Shown piece by piece: positions 17,545 to 26,749 of a DNA stretch of 64,000 nucleotides. The position numbers and the translations under genes are program-made. A model generated the notes under the pieces. The model saw nothing but the letters and a program-made list of their open reading frames with translations, was not told the origin of the DNA and ran no database searches. The stretch comes from an uncultured Eubacteriales bacterium (GTDB lineage Bacteria; Bacillota; Clostridia; Oscillospirales; Acutalibacteraceae), in the NCBI GenBank assembly GCA_934464615.1, contig CAKSKA010000001.1, forward strand, positions 124,001 to 188,000. Reading direction: 5' to 3'. Position 1 is the first letter of the stretch, and the number at the start of each line of letters is the position of its first letter.

Positions 17545-20500
17545 ATGAAGCAATATGATATATTTGCCGGTGCTGATGAACTGTTTGGGAAAAACGCCGA
17601 TTCTTATGTTACTTATGCGCCGAATCTGTCGCAGGGCGTTGTATTTGATAAACGGTTTTTAAATTCATTAAAAGACGGTGCAAAATACGGCGCACGCGCT
17701 TTAAAGTGCATCAGAATTACAGAGGATTGCGATTTGCCTGCGCGTATAATAGGGTTTTATAAAGTAGAGGACGGTCTGGCACGCAAATGCAAATATGCGG
17801 ATGTAGGCGCTTTTGCGGTGTACAGCGAAATATTGCCGGGCAGTTTAAATCTTGTAAACCCAAAAGCCGCGCAGTATGCGTTTTCAGCGGCGGCGCTTAA
17901 AAATCCGTCGGCAAAGTTTTATTGTGTAAATAACGATTTTTTTGCACCTGTACCTGTTTGGTCAAGCGTTATAAAAAAAACTTATATGCAAAAATACGGT
18001 CAGGATATAACCGAAAATTTAATTATGCTTTTCGAGGACGCAAAGGGCTGCAAGCGTTTCAGAAACAGATATTACGCCTTGACGGCGGAACTTGTAACGG
18101 ATAATTTTTTGCGTCCGCTTAAAGATATATGCGTCGGTTCCGGTATATCGCTTTACGGCAGCAAAGCGTTTTCGCTGTCTGTCGCGGAGCAGGTATTGCC
18201 GAACAACGCACTTATAGGTATTTGCGATATTTACGACAAACTTTTCCTTTACTGTCCCGCAGAGTTGCTTGACGGTGCGTTTTTACGCAGATATATACGA
18301 TTTTTTACATCATTCAAACCGCAGAAAATTGCCGCGGTGTTTTCCGACAATGATATAAAAAAGCTCTCGCTTAAAAGACTGGCGGCGTTTGCCGACAGAC
18401 TGCTTGCCGGAGGAATAAGACAGTTCTGTATACCGCAGGGTACGGCGCAAAAAGGCACAGACGGTAAAAAAGTGCAAATTTTGAAAAAGTACATACAAAA
18501 TAATGCCGCCTTGCTTGATACGGGGGAGAGGATAAGCGATGTATTGGCGATTTATCCCTATTCTTCCGCGGCGGGCAACTTTTGTGCAAATAATATCGGT
18601 GCTGTTAAGGAATTCAACACCGTTACGCAAAAGGGAATTGATTTGCTTAACCGTGCCGATATACTGTATGACGTTGCGTCGGAGCGCAGTCTCGGCCAGG
18701 AAATTAAAATAAGCGGAGCGCTGATAAGCGCCGCAAATAATAAGTATACCTGCCTTGTGCTGATGCCGTGCGATACACTGACACCCACCGCTGCCGGATT
18801 TATACTTAAATACACCGAAAACGGCGGCAGGGTTTATTGCATTGGCGAAAAGCCGTTACTTATAGACGGTGTACAAAACAGCCGTATAGACGAAATATCG
18901 CAAAGAATCAAGCGCATAGGCGCAAAAGAAATATCACAGTTAAGGGCGGAGAGAACCCCGTTGTTTGATGATAACTGCATAGACGTTTATTGCTGTAAAC
19001 TGCCCGACGGCAGCAAACTGTCCTTCGCGGCAAATATAAACGGGGACAGCGGCAGCGTAAGTTTTGCTTCGTTTGAAAATATTGCGGCGGTTGACACCGT
19101 TAACCGTGAACTTTTACCGGTAAATTTAAGCAATAAAATAGGCAAAGTTGCAGGAAAACAGGTTATCGACCTTAAAAATTTTGAAAACTCCCATGCGGTT
19201 TTCCGCATAGGCGATATACCGCTGCAAAAGCCTAAACAGCCGGAGTATTTGAATTTATCACCGTACTTTGATTTGACCGACAGCGGCGACAACACTTTTG
19301 TTATAAACAAATGCAGTGTGCGTAAAACCAACGGCAAATGGTCTGCACCTACGTGCATAAAAAATGCTCTTAAAAATATGCAACGCGCGTCCCGCAAAAA
19401 TATTACGGACTTAAAATTTGATTTTGAAATACGCGACTGCGAAAAAATAGGGGATATGCTGCTTTATTTTGAAAATCAGGCGCCGTATTCCGTATTTATA
19501 AACGACATACCCGTAAAAACGGCAGGGGAACCGACTGATATAAGAGAATTTGTTAAAGAAGGCGTAAACAGTATCCTTATCCGTTCCGAAAGTTTGGTGC
19601 AGCGCTTGAAAACGGAAGAAACGGCAATTTCCTGCCTGTTTATTTCAGGAAAGTTTGCGGTTGTGTCGACTGCTCCCGTAAGGAATGAAAAGTTTGCGGT
19701 ACGCACAAAAAATGAATTTGTAATTACCGCGTTGCCTGCCGCCGTAAATATAGAACGGCTGACCGAGAACGGATTTTGGTTTTTCGGTTCCGATATGCTG
19801 CTGACTCAGCGTTTCACGTTGGAAGGAGAACCTGACAGCGCCGCACTGCTTAGATTTAAAAAGTTTAACGCTTTGTGTGCCTGTGTATGTGTAAACGGTG
19901 TTGATACAGCGGATATATGGGCACCGCCGTTTAAAACGAACGTGGGAAAATATTTACGCAAAGGCGAAAACGAAATAAGTATTCGTATTTTTGCGGATAA
20001 TACAAATCTGCATGCACTTGACGGAATAACGGATGATAATGTCAGTCTTGAGCCCCTCGGTGCCGTACTGTTTACGGGGGATGAGGAACAGACCGATTAT
20101 ATTTGCTTAAAAGACGTTACCAAAACCTACGTTGACGGCGGAAAAACAATTTACGCCGTACGGGATGCCGATATAAATATAGGAATCGGAGAATTCACCG
20201 TGATTTACGGACCGACAGGCTCGGGTAAAACAACATTGCTTAACATTATCGGCGGAATTGACACCTGCGACAGCGGCACGGTTTGCATAGAGGAAAATGA
20301 TATAAACGAATATTCCGAGTCACGTTTGGCGGATTACAGGCGCAAAAATATCAGTTTTATTTTTAAAGACGGCAATCTTTTGGATTATTTAACCGTAAAC
20401 GATAATATAACGCTGTTTTGCGACAGCAAAAATCAGGTGCTTGATAACCGATTGGTTTTGCGTTCCGTAGGACTTGAGGACAAAGCGGACTGTACTGCCG

Positions 20501-20793
20501 CAAAACTTACCTTGTGCGAACAGCAAAAGGCGGCAATAGCAGGGGCGGTTGCTAAAAATCCGCAAATAATACTGTGTGACGAACCGCTTGGAAAACTTAA
20601 GCAAAGCGATGCCGCCGAGGTTTTAAATCTTTTAAGAGAAACCTGCAGACTTACAGGCAAAACCGTAATAATTGCTACGGATAATAAAGCGCTTTGTGCG
20701 GCGGCTGACCGTGTTATAACGATCAGCGACGGCTGTATTACGGCAAACGAAGTAAATCCGAAACCGGCAAAGCTTGAAGAAATAGAGTGGTGA
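17545..20793 (+). CDS. Fusion: GH106-like glycosidase domain plus degenerate ABC ATPase
   Basis: 1082 residues in one uninterrupted frame, no signal peptide. Residues 1 to about 600 read like family GH106 (alpha-L-rhamnosidase-type): LNLVNPKAAQYAF, then a strand ending NND (130-131) where active relatives usually have TDEP, then YMQKYGQD, and a late LVLMPCDTLTPTAAG segment (about 400). Jelly-roll modules occupy about 620-660 and 765-835. From about 852 an ABC ATPase begins (LKDVTKTYVDGG). Walker A GPTGSGKTT (889-897) and Walker B ILCDEP (D1012, E1013) are intact, but the Q-loop Gln is K941, the LSGGQ signature is LTLCEQ (988-993), the D-loop Asp is K1019 and the H-loop His is D1046. An FtsX permease gene follows four bases later. 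Function is unknown: possibly a regulatory or sensory ATPase-permease complex. Confidence 0.7.
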   Translation: MKQYDIFAGADELFGKNADSYVTYAPNLSQGVVFDKRFLNSLKDGAKYGARALKCIRITEDCDLPARIIGFYKVEDGLARKCKYADVGAFAVYSEILPGSLNLVNPKAAQYAFSAAALKNPSAKFYCVNNDFFAPVPVWSSVIKKTYMQKYGQDITENLIMLFEDAKGCKRFRNRYYALTAELVTDNFLRPLKDICVGSGISLYGSKAFSLSVAEQVLPNNALIGICDIYDKLFLYCPAELLDGAFLRRYIRFFTSFKPQKIAAVFSDNDIKKLSLKRLAAFADRLLAGGIRQFCIPQGTAQKGTDGKKVQILKKYIQNNAALLDTGERISDVLAIYPYSSAAGNFCANNIGAVKEFNTVTQKGIDLLNRADILYDVASERSLGQEIKISGALISAANNKYTCLVLMPCDTLTPTAAGFILKYTENGGRVYCIGEKPLLIDGVQNSRIDEISQRIKRIGAKEISQLRAERTPLFDDNCIDVYCCKLPDGSKLSFAANINGDSGSVSFASFENIAAVDTVNRELLPVNLSNKIGKVAGKQVIDLKNFENSHAVFRIGDIPLQKPKQPEYLNLSPYFDLTDSGDNTFVINKCSVRKTNGKWSAPTCIKNALKNMQRASRKNITDLKFDFEIRDCEKIGDMLLYFENQAPYSVFINDIPVKTAGEPTDIREFVKEGVNSILIRSESLVQRLKTEETAISCLFISGKFAVVSTAPVRNEKFAVRTKNEFVITALPAAVNIERLTENGFWFFGSDMLLTQRFTLEGEPDSAALLRFKKFNALCACVCVNGVDTADIWAPPFKTNVGKYLRKGENEISIRIFADNTNLHALDGITDDNVSLEPLGAVLFTGDEEQTDYICLKDVTKTYVDGGKTIYAVRDADINIGIGEFTVIYGPTGSGKTTLLNIIGGIDTCDSGTVCIEENDINEYSESRLADYRRKNISFIFKDGNLLDYLTVNDNITLFCDSKNQVLDNRLVLRSVGLEDKADCTAAKLTLCEQQKAAIAGAVAKNPQIILCDEPLGKLKQSDAAEVLNLLRETCRLTGKTVIIATDNKALCAAADRVITISDGCITANEVNPKPAKLEEIEW

Positions 20794-20797
20794 AAAT

Positions 20798-23716
20798 ATG
20801 ATTTTTAAGTTGTTAAAAAAGGAAATTGTCGGGAATATCGGCAGATTTGCATCCATAGCCTTAACCACACTTATAGGCGTTGCGTTTCTGTCGGGATTCT
20901 GGTCCGGTGTGCCGGATATGGAAAAAACGGCAGACGACTATTATATTAATTCAAATTTTCACGATATTAAAATAAATTCGGACAAAGGCTTTACAAAACA
21001 GGATTTAAAAGCAACCGAGGATCTGGATTATGTAAAAAAAGCACAGGCGGTATATTCGTTTTACTGCCTTGCCGGTATAAACGAAGCCGGCAGTTATACA
21101 ACGTATGTAAGAAGCGTTAATATGGATACGCTTCAGGCAAATGATGCCGGTATAATAGATACTCCGCAGCTTATTGAAGGCAGTTATCCCGTTACAAACA
21201 ATACCTGCCTTATGGTACGCTCGGCAGCGCTTAAATCCGATGTTAAAATAGGCGACAGAATATATTTAACCACAAATACGGATAACTGCACAACCACCGT
21301 GTTTACCGTAACGGGTTTTGTAAGCGATCCGGAATTTACATCGGGAATAAAGGAAAATGCGCCCGTAGGCAGCTCTAAAACCGAGATGGCAATTTATGTA
21401 AGCGAAAACATTTTTGTACCCGATGCAATGTATAACGAAATATTGTTAAAACTCAATACGACACTCTCGCTTTCTTCTTTCGGTAAAAAATATGCGTCTG
21501 CCGTGCAGGAAGCAAAAACACAACTTTCCCTTATAGGCGAACAGCGCTCAAGCGATTTCAGCAATGATATGTCAGGTCAGTATCAAAGCGACATTGATAA
21601 AGCGCAAAGGCAGTACGAGTATATTAAAAGCGAATCCGAAGGCAAACTTAAATCTTTAAAAGACGCAATAGCCGCTGCCGAAAAAAGAATACCGGAACTT
21701 GAAACCGAAATTGAGGCGGCCAAGGCCGACCTGCAACAAAAAAAGCAAGAACTCGATAAAGTGTCCGCAAACGCTTCGGGACGTGTAACGTCCGGTACCG
21801 CAAGCGCCGCCGGCGAGACGGGCTCGTCATCTTCTTCGTCTTCCGCACCGTCGGCTCCCGCGCAAGACAGCGAGTATGAAAAGGCGCTTGCCGCATACAA
21901 CAGCGCGCAGGAAGCATTAAACCAAAAAGAAAAAGAACTTGATAACAAACGTAATTCTTTGGTTACCTATAAAGCGGAATATACGGCGCTTGAAAAAACT
22001 TATGAGCAGCGGATGAACAGTGCCGAAAGAAATCTTGAACAGGTAACGAGTGACGGCAGCGATGACTACACGCAGGCATGGTATGTATATACAAGGGACG
22101 ATAACGTAAGCTATAAGAGTTTTGTTGCAAATATTAATAAAATAAAGGCTATGGCATTTTTGTTCCCGCTGCTTTTTTACAGTGTTGCAATAGCGGCGGT
22201 GTTAAGTACCGTTACGCATACATTTACACAACAGCAAAAACGCATGGGGCTTATGCTGGCACAAGGACTTAACCGTAAAACCGTATTTGTACATAACTGC
22301 GCTTTTGTGCTTTCGGCAACCCTTGCCGGAAGCGTAGTCGGTTGTATATTGGGTATAACGGTATTGCCGCAAATTATGTACCGCACATACAGCGTTGTAT
22401 TTGATTTTCCGCCCATAAAAATACGCTTTGTGCCGTATGTTGTTTTGGGCAGTATTGTTTTAACGGTTTTGCTTGTGCTTGCGGTATCCGTATTAAAGCT
22501 TAAAGACCTTATTAAGCAAACGCCGGCAAGCCTTATACAGCAAAAGCAGTATGTAAAAGGCAAAAAAGTACCGGCGGAAAAAGGTTTTATTTGTAAAAGA
22601 CTGAACATACAGTGGAAAACTGCCGTTAGGAATGTATCGCTTTATAAAGGCAGGGCATTTGTATCGCTTTTAAGCATTGCAGGGTTTACCGCCCTTATTT
22701 TTGCATCATTCGGAATTTTAAATTCGGTAAGTTCGCTTGAAAATAAACAGCACAATTTGCAGCCTTATGACGTTTCGGTGCAGCTGCGTGTTGCCGATTA
22801 TACATCCAAACCCGAAATTATGCAGTATTTGGAAAACGGGGAAAAGGTAAGCGATTACACATATGTTCATACCGCACAGGTAAAGACGCTTGTAAACGAT
22901 AAAACAGTGGAAATTACGGTATATGCACCGACGCAGACCGACAAATTCACACAGTTTATAAAACTGGATTCTGCCATAGGCAAAAACGAACTCGGCAGCA
23001 GCGATGTAATAATAAGCCGTAATTTTGCAAAGCAAAACAAGGTAAAAAAAGGCGACGGACTTACGTTTATTATAGGCGGCAAGCAAACCGAGCTTACGGT
23101 AACTGCAATAGTGAAAAACTATATAGGCAATTTTGCCGTGGTGGGCTCCGATATATATTCCGACAGTTTTGCCGACGGTAAATTTACACCTGCATTGCTT
23201 ATTAAAAACAGCAGCAGTATTGAAGATACCGCACAACAGGCAACCGAACTTATGGGTACGGGCGACGTCGGCACGGTAAATTATACTGCGGATACATTCG
23301 GCATTTTTAAGGGAACTGCCGAAAGACTTACAAAAGTTATAATAATGCTTATAATAACCGCAGGTGTTTTGTGTGTGGCAGTGCTTTATTCGGCAGCGGA
23401 TATAAATATTTGTGAGCGCACTGCCGAGTTTGCAAGGCTGCAGATACTCGGTTGCGGCAAATCCGGCGCAGCGGCTTATGTTTACCGCGAAAATGCAATT
23501 ATTGCGGCGCTCGGCCTTATTATAGGACTTATTGCCGGTGTAATTTTAAATACGGCGGTAATGTCGGCTGCGGATATGAGCGATGTAATGTTCAGCAGAA
23601 GTATAAGTCCTGTCTCTTTTGCGGCGGCAATAGCTGCGGCTGTGGTTTTTGTACTTATACTTAATACCGCAACAAGGATAAGGATAGGCAAAATAAGCAC
23701 GGAGGATACAAACTAA
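20798..23716 (+). CDS. FtsX-family ABC permease with coiled-coil extracytoplasmic insert
   Basis: A 972-residue membrane protein. TM1 lies at about 17-36, followed by an extracytoplasmic domain. A long coiled coil at about 265-415 is broken by a Ser/Gly/Ala-rich linker (about 335-360). A block of three helices spans about 450-567, another helix lies near 625-645, a second extracytoplasmic domain follows, and three helices close the C-terminus. This is the two-module FtsX layout of large clostridial exporters. It has no ATPase of its own. The preceding fusion protein, whose stop is four bases upstream, is the obvious partner. The ligand is unknown. The coiled coil recalls FtsX-linked systems that transmit conformational change to wall enzymes, but that is inference. 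Confidence 0.8.
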   Translation: MIFKLLKKEIVGNIGRFASIALTTLIGVAFLSGFWSGVPDMEKTADDYYINSNFHDIKINSDKGFTKQDLKATEDLDYVKKAQAVYSFYCLAGINEAGSYTTYVRSVNMDTLQANDAGIIDTPQLIEGSYPVTNNTCLMVRSAALKSDVKIGDRIYLTTNTDNCTTTVFTVTGFVSDPEFTSGIKENAPVGSSKTEMAIYVSENIFVPDAMYNEILLKLNTTLSLSSFGKKYASAVQEAKTQLSLIGEQRSSDFSNDMSGQYQSDIDKAQRQYEYIKSESEGKLKSLKDAIAAAEKRIPELETEIEAAKADLQQKKQELDKVSANASGRVTSGTASAAGETGSSSSSSSAPSAPAQDSEYEKALAAYNSAQEALNQKEKELDNKRNSLVTYKAEYTALEKTYEQRMNSAERNLEQVTSDGSDDYTQAWYVYTRDDNVSYKSFVANINKIKAMAFLFPLLFYSVAIAAVLSTVTHTFTQQQKRMGLMLAQGLNRKTVFVHNCAFVLSATLAGSVVGCILGITVLPQIMYRTYSVVFDFPPIKIRFVPYVVLGSIVLTVLLVLAVSVLKLKDLIKQTPASLIQQKQYVKGKKVPAEKGFICKRLNIQWKTAVRNVSLYKGRAFVSLLSIAGFTALIFASFGILNSVSSLENKQHNLQPYDVSVQLRVADYTSKPEIMQYLENGEKVSDYTYVHTAQVKTLVNDKTVEITVYAPTQTDKFTQFIKLDSAIGKNELGSSDVIISRNFAKQNKVKKGDGLTFIIGGKQTELTVTAIVKNYIGNFAVVGSDIYSDSFADGKFTPALLIKNSSSIEDTAQQATELMGTGDVGTVNYTADTFGIFKGTAERLTKVIIMLIITAGVLCVAVLYSAADINICERTAEFARLQILGCGKSGAAAYVYRENAIIAALGLIIGLIAGVILNTAVMSAADMSDVMFSRSISPVSFAAAIAAAVVFVLILNTATRIRIGKISTEDTN

Positions 23717-23742
23717 AAAAAGCCCTCCCGTAAGGGAGGGGC
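23717..23742 (-). terminator. Terminator of acpP
   Basis: CCCTCCC/GGGAGGG stem with a GTAA-side loop. On the minus strand it runs into TTTTTTAG. The plus strand has only weak T residues. Confidence 0.85.
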
Positions 23743-23751
23743 AAAAGCAGA

Positions 23752-23982
23752 TTACTGTTTGTTTGCTTCAATGTATTTTACAAGGTCACCGATTGTTTTG
23801 ATATGTTCGATTTCCTCGTCGGGAATTTCAACATCAAATTCATCTTCAATGGACATAAGCAACTCAACAACATCAAGGCTGTCAGCGCCGAGATCCGCGG
23901 CTATGTCCGATTCCATTGTCATTTTATCAGTCGAAGCATCAAGCTGATCCGCAAGTATTTCTTTTATACGTTCAAAAACCAT
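23752..23982 (-). CDS. acpP: Acyl carrier protein
   Basis: A 76-residue acidic four-helix protein that carries acyl chains on phosphopantetheine during fatty acid synthesis. The attachment site is S35 in GADSLDVVEL. The start is the ATG preceded by AGGAGGAAA; a longer frame upstream lacks a ribosome-binding site. It stands alone, convergent with the FtsX gene and divergent from aroC. No fab genes adjoin it. Confidence 0.95.
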   Translation of the reverse strand: MVFERIKEILADQLDASTDKMTMESDIAADLGADSLDVVELLMSIEDEFDVEIPDEEIEHIKTIGDLVKYIEANKQ

Positions 23983-24059
23983 AATAAATTTTCCTCCTAA
24001 ATAATTTAAGTGCAAAACTTTCCATATATTGTTCAAGACTTGCACAGTAAACTATATAT

Positions 24060-24088
24060 AGAATAATTACAAAACTCCGATTTGTCAA
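24060..24088 (-). promoter_or_regulatory. Promoter of acpP
   Basis: On the minus strand TTGACA (24088-24083) and TATTCT (24065-24060) with a 17-base spacer. It overlaps the probable aroC promoter region (TTGCAC at 24040-24045, AATAAT at 24062-24067) on the other strand, so the two genes may share control DNA. Confidence 0.6.
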
Positions 24089-24115
24089 CAGTTTTTTTAA
24101 GGGAAGTGTAAATAT

Positions 24116-25210
24116 ATGACCTCGTTTTTCGGGAATAAAGTTAAAATCAGCGTATCCGGCGGCAGTCATACCGAGTGTATTTCCGGCAGTATTGAAGGTT
24201 TGCCGGCAAATATTAAAATAGATGAAGATTATATAGCAAGGCAAATGGCACGCCGTGCCCCCGGCACCGATCCCACGGCGACTTCCCGAAAGGAGCCGGA
24301 CCGTGTGGAATTTACCGCAGGTGTTAAGGAAGGTAAAACAACGGGCGAAAAAATTGAAATAGTAATCCGCAACACCAATACAAAATCGGGCGACTACGAT
24401 AATTTAAAATACACTCCGCGGCCGTCACACGCCGATTATCCGGCTTATGTTAAGTATAACGGTACCGCGGATATGCGTGGCAGCGGACATTTTTCGGGCA
24501 GGATGACGGCGGTTTTGGTCGCCCTCGGCAGTATTTGCAGATTACTGCTGCGCGAGAAGGGTATTACCGTCGGCGGACACGTATTTAATATAGGCGATGC
24601 ATTTGATGCTCCGTTTGATCCCGTTAAGGTTGATGCCGAAACATTAAATAATTTAAGCGACAAATATTTTGCCGTACAGGACGACAGCGCGAAAGAAGAA
24701 ATGGAGCATTTAATACTTTCCGCAAAACAGCGCGGCGACAGTATAGGCGGTTGCGTGGAAATTGCCGTAACAGGTATGCCTGTGGGCATAGGTAACCATA
24801 TGTTCGGCGGTGTTGAAAATGTTATATCGGCGGCAGTGTTTGGGGTGCCGGCGGTAAAGGCAGTGTCCTTCGGCGCGGGATTCGACTTTGCGTTCCTTTG
24901 CGGAACCGAGGCTAACGATCCGTATTATTTTGACGGCGACAGGGTTGTAACGGCAACCAACAACTGCGGCGGAATTTGCGGCGGAATGACGACGGGTATG
25001 CCTATTATTATAAAAGCGGCGCTGAAACCCACACCGTCGGTATTTGCGGTGCAAAATACCGTAAATCTGCAAACACACGAGAATGTAACACTGCAAATTG
25101 AGGGCAGGCACGATCCCTGCATTGTACCGCGCGCCTTGCCTGCGGTGGAAGCAGCAGCGGCAATAGCGGTTACAATGTTACTGGCGGAAGATAACGCACT
25201 TAATTTATAG
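24116..25210 (+). CDS. aroC: Chorismate synthase
   Basis: A 364-residue enzyme of the shikimate pathway, converting EPSP to chorismate with reduced FMN. Family motifs are visible: GSIEGLPANIKID, RRAPGTDPTATSRKEPD, TPRPSHADY, RGSGHFSGRMTA and the C-terminal EGRHDPCIVPRALP. Normal length. The ATG follows GGGAAG. There are no other aro genes in the window. Confidence 0.95.
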   Translation: MTSFFGNKVKISVSGGSHTECISGSIEGLPANIKIDEDYIARQMARRAPGTDPTATSRKEPDRVEFTAGVKEGKTTGEKIEIVIRNTNTKSGDYDNLKYTPRPSHADYPAYVKYNGTADMRGSGHFSGRMTAVLVALGSICRLLLREKGITVGGHVFNIGDAFDAPFDPVKVDAETLNNLSDKYFAVQDDSAKEEMEHLILSAKQRGDSIGGCVEIAVTGMPVGIGNHMFGGVENVISAAVFGVPAVKAVSFGAGFDFAFLCGTEANDPYYFDGDRVVTATNNCGGICGGMTTGMPIIIKAALKPTPSVFAVQNTVNLQTHENVTLQIEGRHDPCIVPRALPAVEAAAAIAVTMLLAEDNALNL

Positions 25211-25239
25211 TTGCAAATAAATCATTATTAAAGTATAAT
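25211..25239 (+). promoter_or_regulatory. Promoter of proS
   Basis: TTGCAA (25211-25216) and TATAAT (25234-25239) with a 17-base spacer. The predicted start at about 25246 leaves a leader of only about 12 bases, ruling out a T-box. Confidence 0.65.
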
Positions 25240-25257
25240 GTTTCAGTGGTGATAAAT

Positions 25258-26691
25258 ATGTCAAAAGAAAAAATGGTAAAAGAAATTACTTCAATGGATG
25301 AAGATTTCGCAAAATGGTACACAGACGTTGTATCTAAAGCGGAACTTATGGATTATTCATCCGTTAAAGGTTGTATGATAATCCGCCCTTACGGCTATGC
25401 AATATGGGAAAATATACAGCGCATTATGGACGGTATGTTTAAGGCTACCGGACACGAAAATGTTTATATGCCTATGTTTATTCCCGAAAGCTTGCTTGAA
25501 AAGGAAAAGGATCATGTAGAGGGATTTGCACCGGAAGTTGCGTGGGTGACTTACGGCGGCAATGAAAAATTGGAAGAAAGACTTTGTGTTCGTCCTACTT
25601 CCGAAACACTGTTTTGCGACCACTATAAAAATGTAGTTCATTCTTACAGGGATCTGCCGAAACTTTACAATCAGTGGTGCAGCGTTGTACGCTGGGAAAA
25701 AACCACACGTCCTTTCCTGCGCTCAAGGGAGTTTTTGTGGCAGGAGGGGCATACAATACACGAAACCGCCGAGGAGGCAAAGGCCGAAACGGTAAGAATG
25801 CTTGATGTTTACGCCGAGTTTTGCGAGAAGTACCTTGCAATGCCGGTAGTTAAGGGCGTAAAGACCGAAAAAGAGCGCTTTGCGGGAGCCGAAGATACAT
25901 ATACAATAGAAGCATTGATGCATGACGGAAAAGCGCTTCAAAGCGGGACCTCGCATTATTTCGGCGACGGTTTTGCAAAAGCGTTCGGCATACAGTTTAC
26001 AGACAGAAACAATAAGTTGTCAACTCCTTATCAAACTTCATGGGGTTCAACAACACGCCTTATCGGTGCTGTAATTATGACGCACGGCGACGACAACGGT
26101 CTTGTTTTGCCGCCGGCAGTAGCTCCTGTGCAGTTGGTTGTAGTACCCATTGCGTCGCATAAAGCCGGCGTTACGGAGAAAGCGCGTGAAGTTTACGAGC
26201 GCGCACTTAAGGTTTGCCGTGCTAAAATTGATGAATCCGAGCAGACACCGGGCTGGAAATTTGCAGAGTATGAGATGAAGGGTGTTCCGCTTCGCCTTGA
26301 GATAGGCCCGAGGGATATTGAAAATAATTCCTGCGTGCTTGTCCGCAGGGATAACGGGGAAAAGGCCGTTATAAGCCTTGATGAGCTTGAAACAAAAATT
26401 CCGGAACTGCTGCAGGCAGTACATGACGGACTTTACGAGAAGGCGTTGGCAAGGCGCGAGGCTATGACATACGACGCACACGACCTTGACGAAATGATTA
26501 AAACGGCTGACGAAAAGCCGGGATTTATCCGCGCTATGTGGTGCGGCGAGCGCGAATGCGAGGACAAACTTAAAGAGGTTGCCGGTGTTACTTCACGCTG
26601 TATACCGTTTAACCAAAAACAAATTTCCGATAAATGCGTTTACTGCGGTAAACCCGCAAAGCATATGCTTTATTGGGGCAAGGCTTATTAA
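25258..26691 (+). CDS. proS: Prolyl-tRNA synthetase, archaeal/eukaryotic type
   Basis: A 477-residue class II synthetase charging tRNA-Pro. It lacks the editing insertion of bacterial ProRS and has the short archaeal-type layout: RPTSETLFC (motif 2 region), FLRSREFLWQEGHT, GTSHYFG, then the anticodon domain and a C-terminal zinc-binding tail (CGEREC...CVYCG) ending in Tyr. The start at ATG 25258 is supported by GGTGAT just upstream; GTG codons 9-12 bases earlier sit at the predicted transcription start. Confidence 0.95.
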   Translation: MSKEKMVKEITSMDEDFAKWYTDVVSKAELMDYSSVKGCMIIRPYGYAIWENIQRIMDGMFKATGHENVYMPMFIPESLLEKEKDHVEGFAPEVAWVTYGGNEKLEERLCVRPTSETLFCDHYKNVVHSYRDLPKLYNQWCSVVRWEKTTRPFLRSREFLWQEGHTIHETAEEAKAETVRMLDVYAEFCEKYLAMPVVKGVKTEKERFAGAEDTYTIEALMHDGKALQSGTSHYFGDGFAKAFGIQFTDRNNKLSTPYQTSWGSTTRLIGAVIMTHGDDNGLVLPPAVAPVQLVVVPIASHKAGVTEKAREVYERALKVCRAKIDESEQTPGWKFAEYEMKGVPLRLEIGPRDIENNSCVLVRRDNGEKAVISLDELETKIPELLQAVHDGLYEKALARREAMTYDAHDLDEMIKTADEKPGFIRAMWCGERECEDKLKEVAGVTSRCIPFNQKQISDKCVYCGKPAKHMLYWGKAY

Positions 26692-26702
26692 TTGATTAAT
26701 GC

Positions 26703-26740
26703 AAAAAGGCGTTGAGAAGAAAATCTCAACGCCTTTTAAT
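26703..26740. terminator. Bidirectional terminator between proS and the beta-helix array
   Basis: A 13-bp stem (26705-26717 with 26724-26736), AAAGGCGTTGAGA against its complement. It is T-rich on both outgoing strands. Confidence 0.9.
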
Positions 26741-26749
26741 TTTGTAAAA

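Noticed and set aside
25201..25260. Possible T-box before proS
   Set aside because: The promoter leaves a leader of only about 12 bases, far too short for a T-box.
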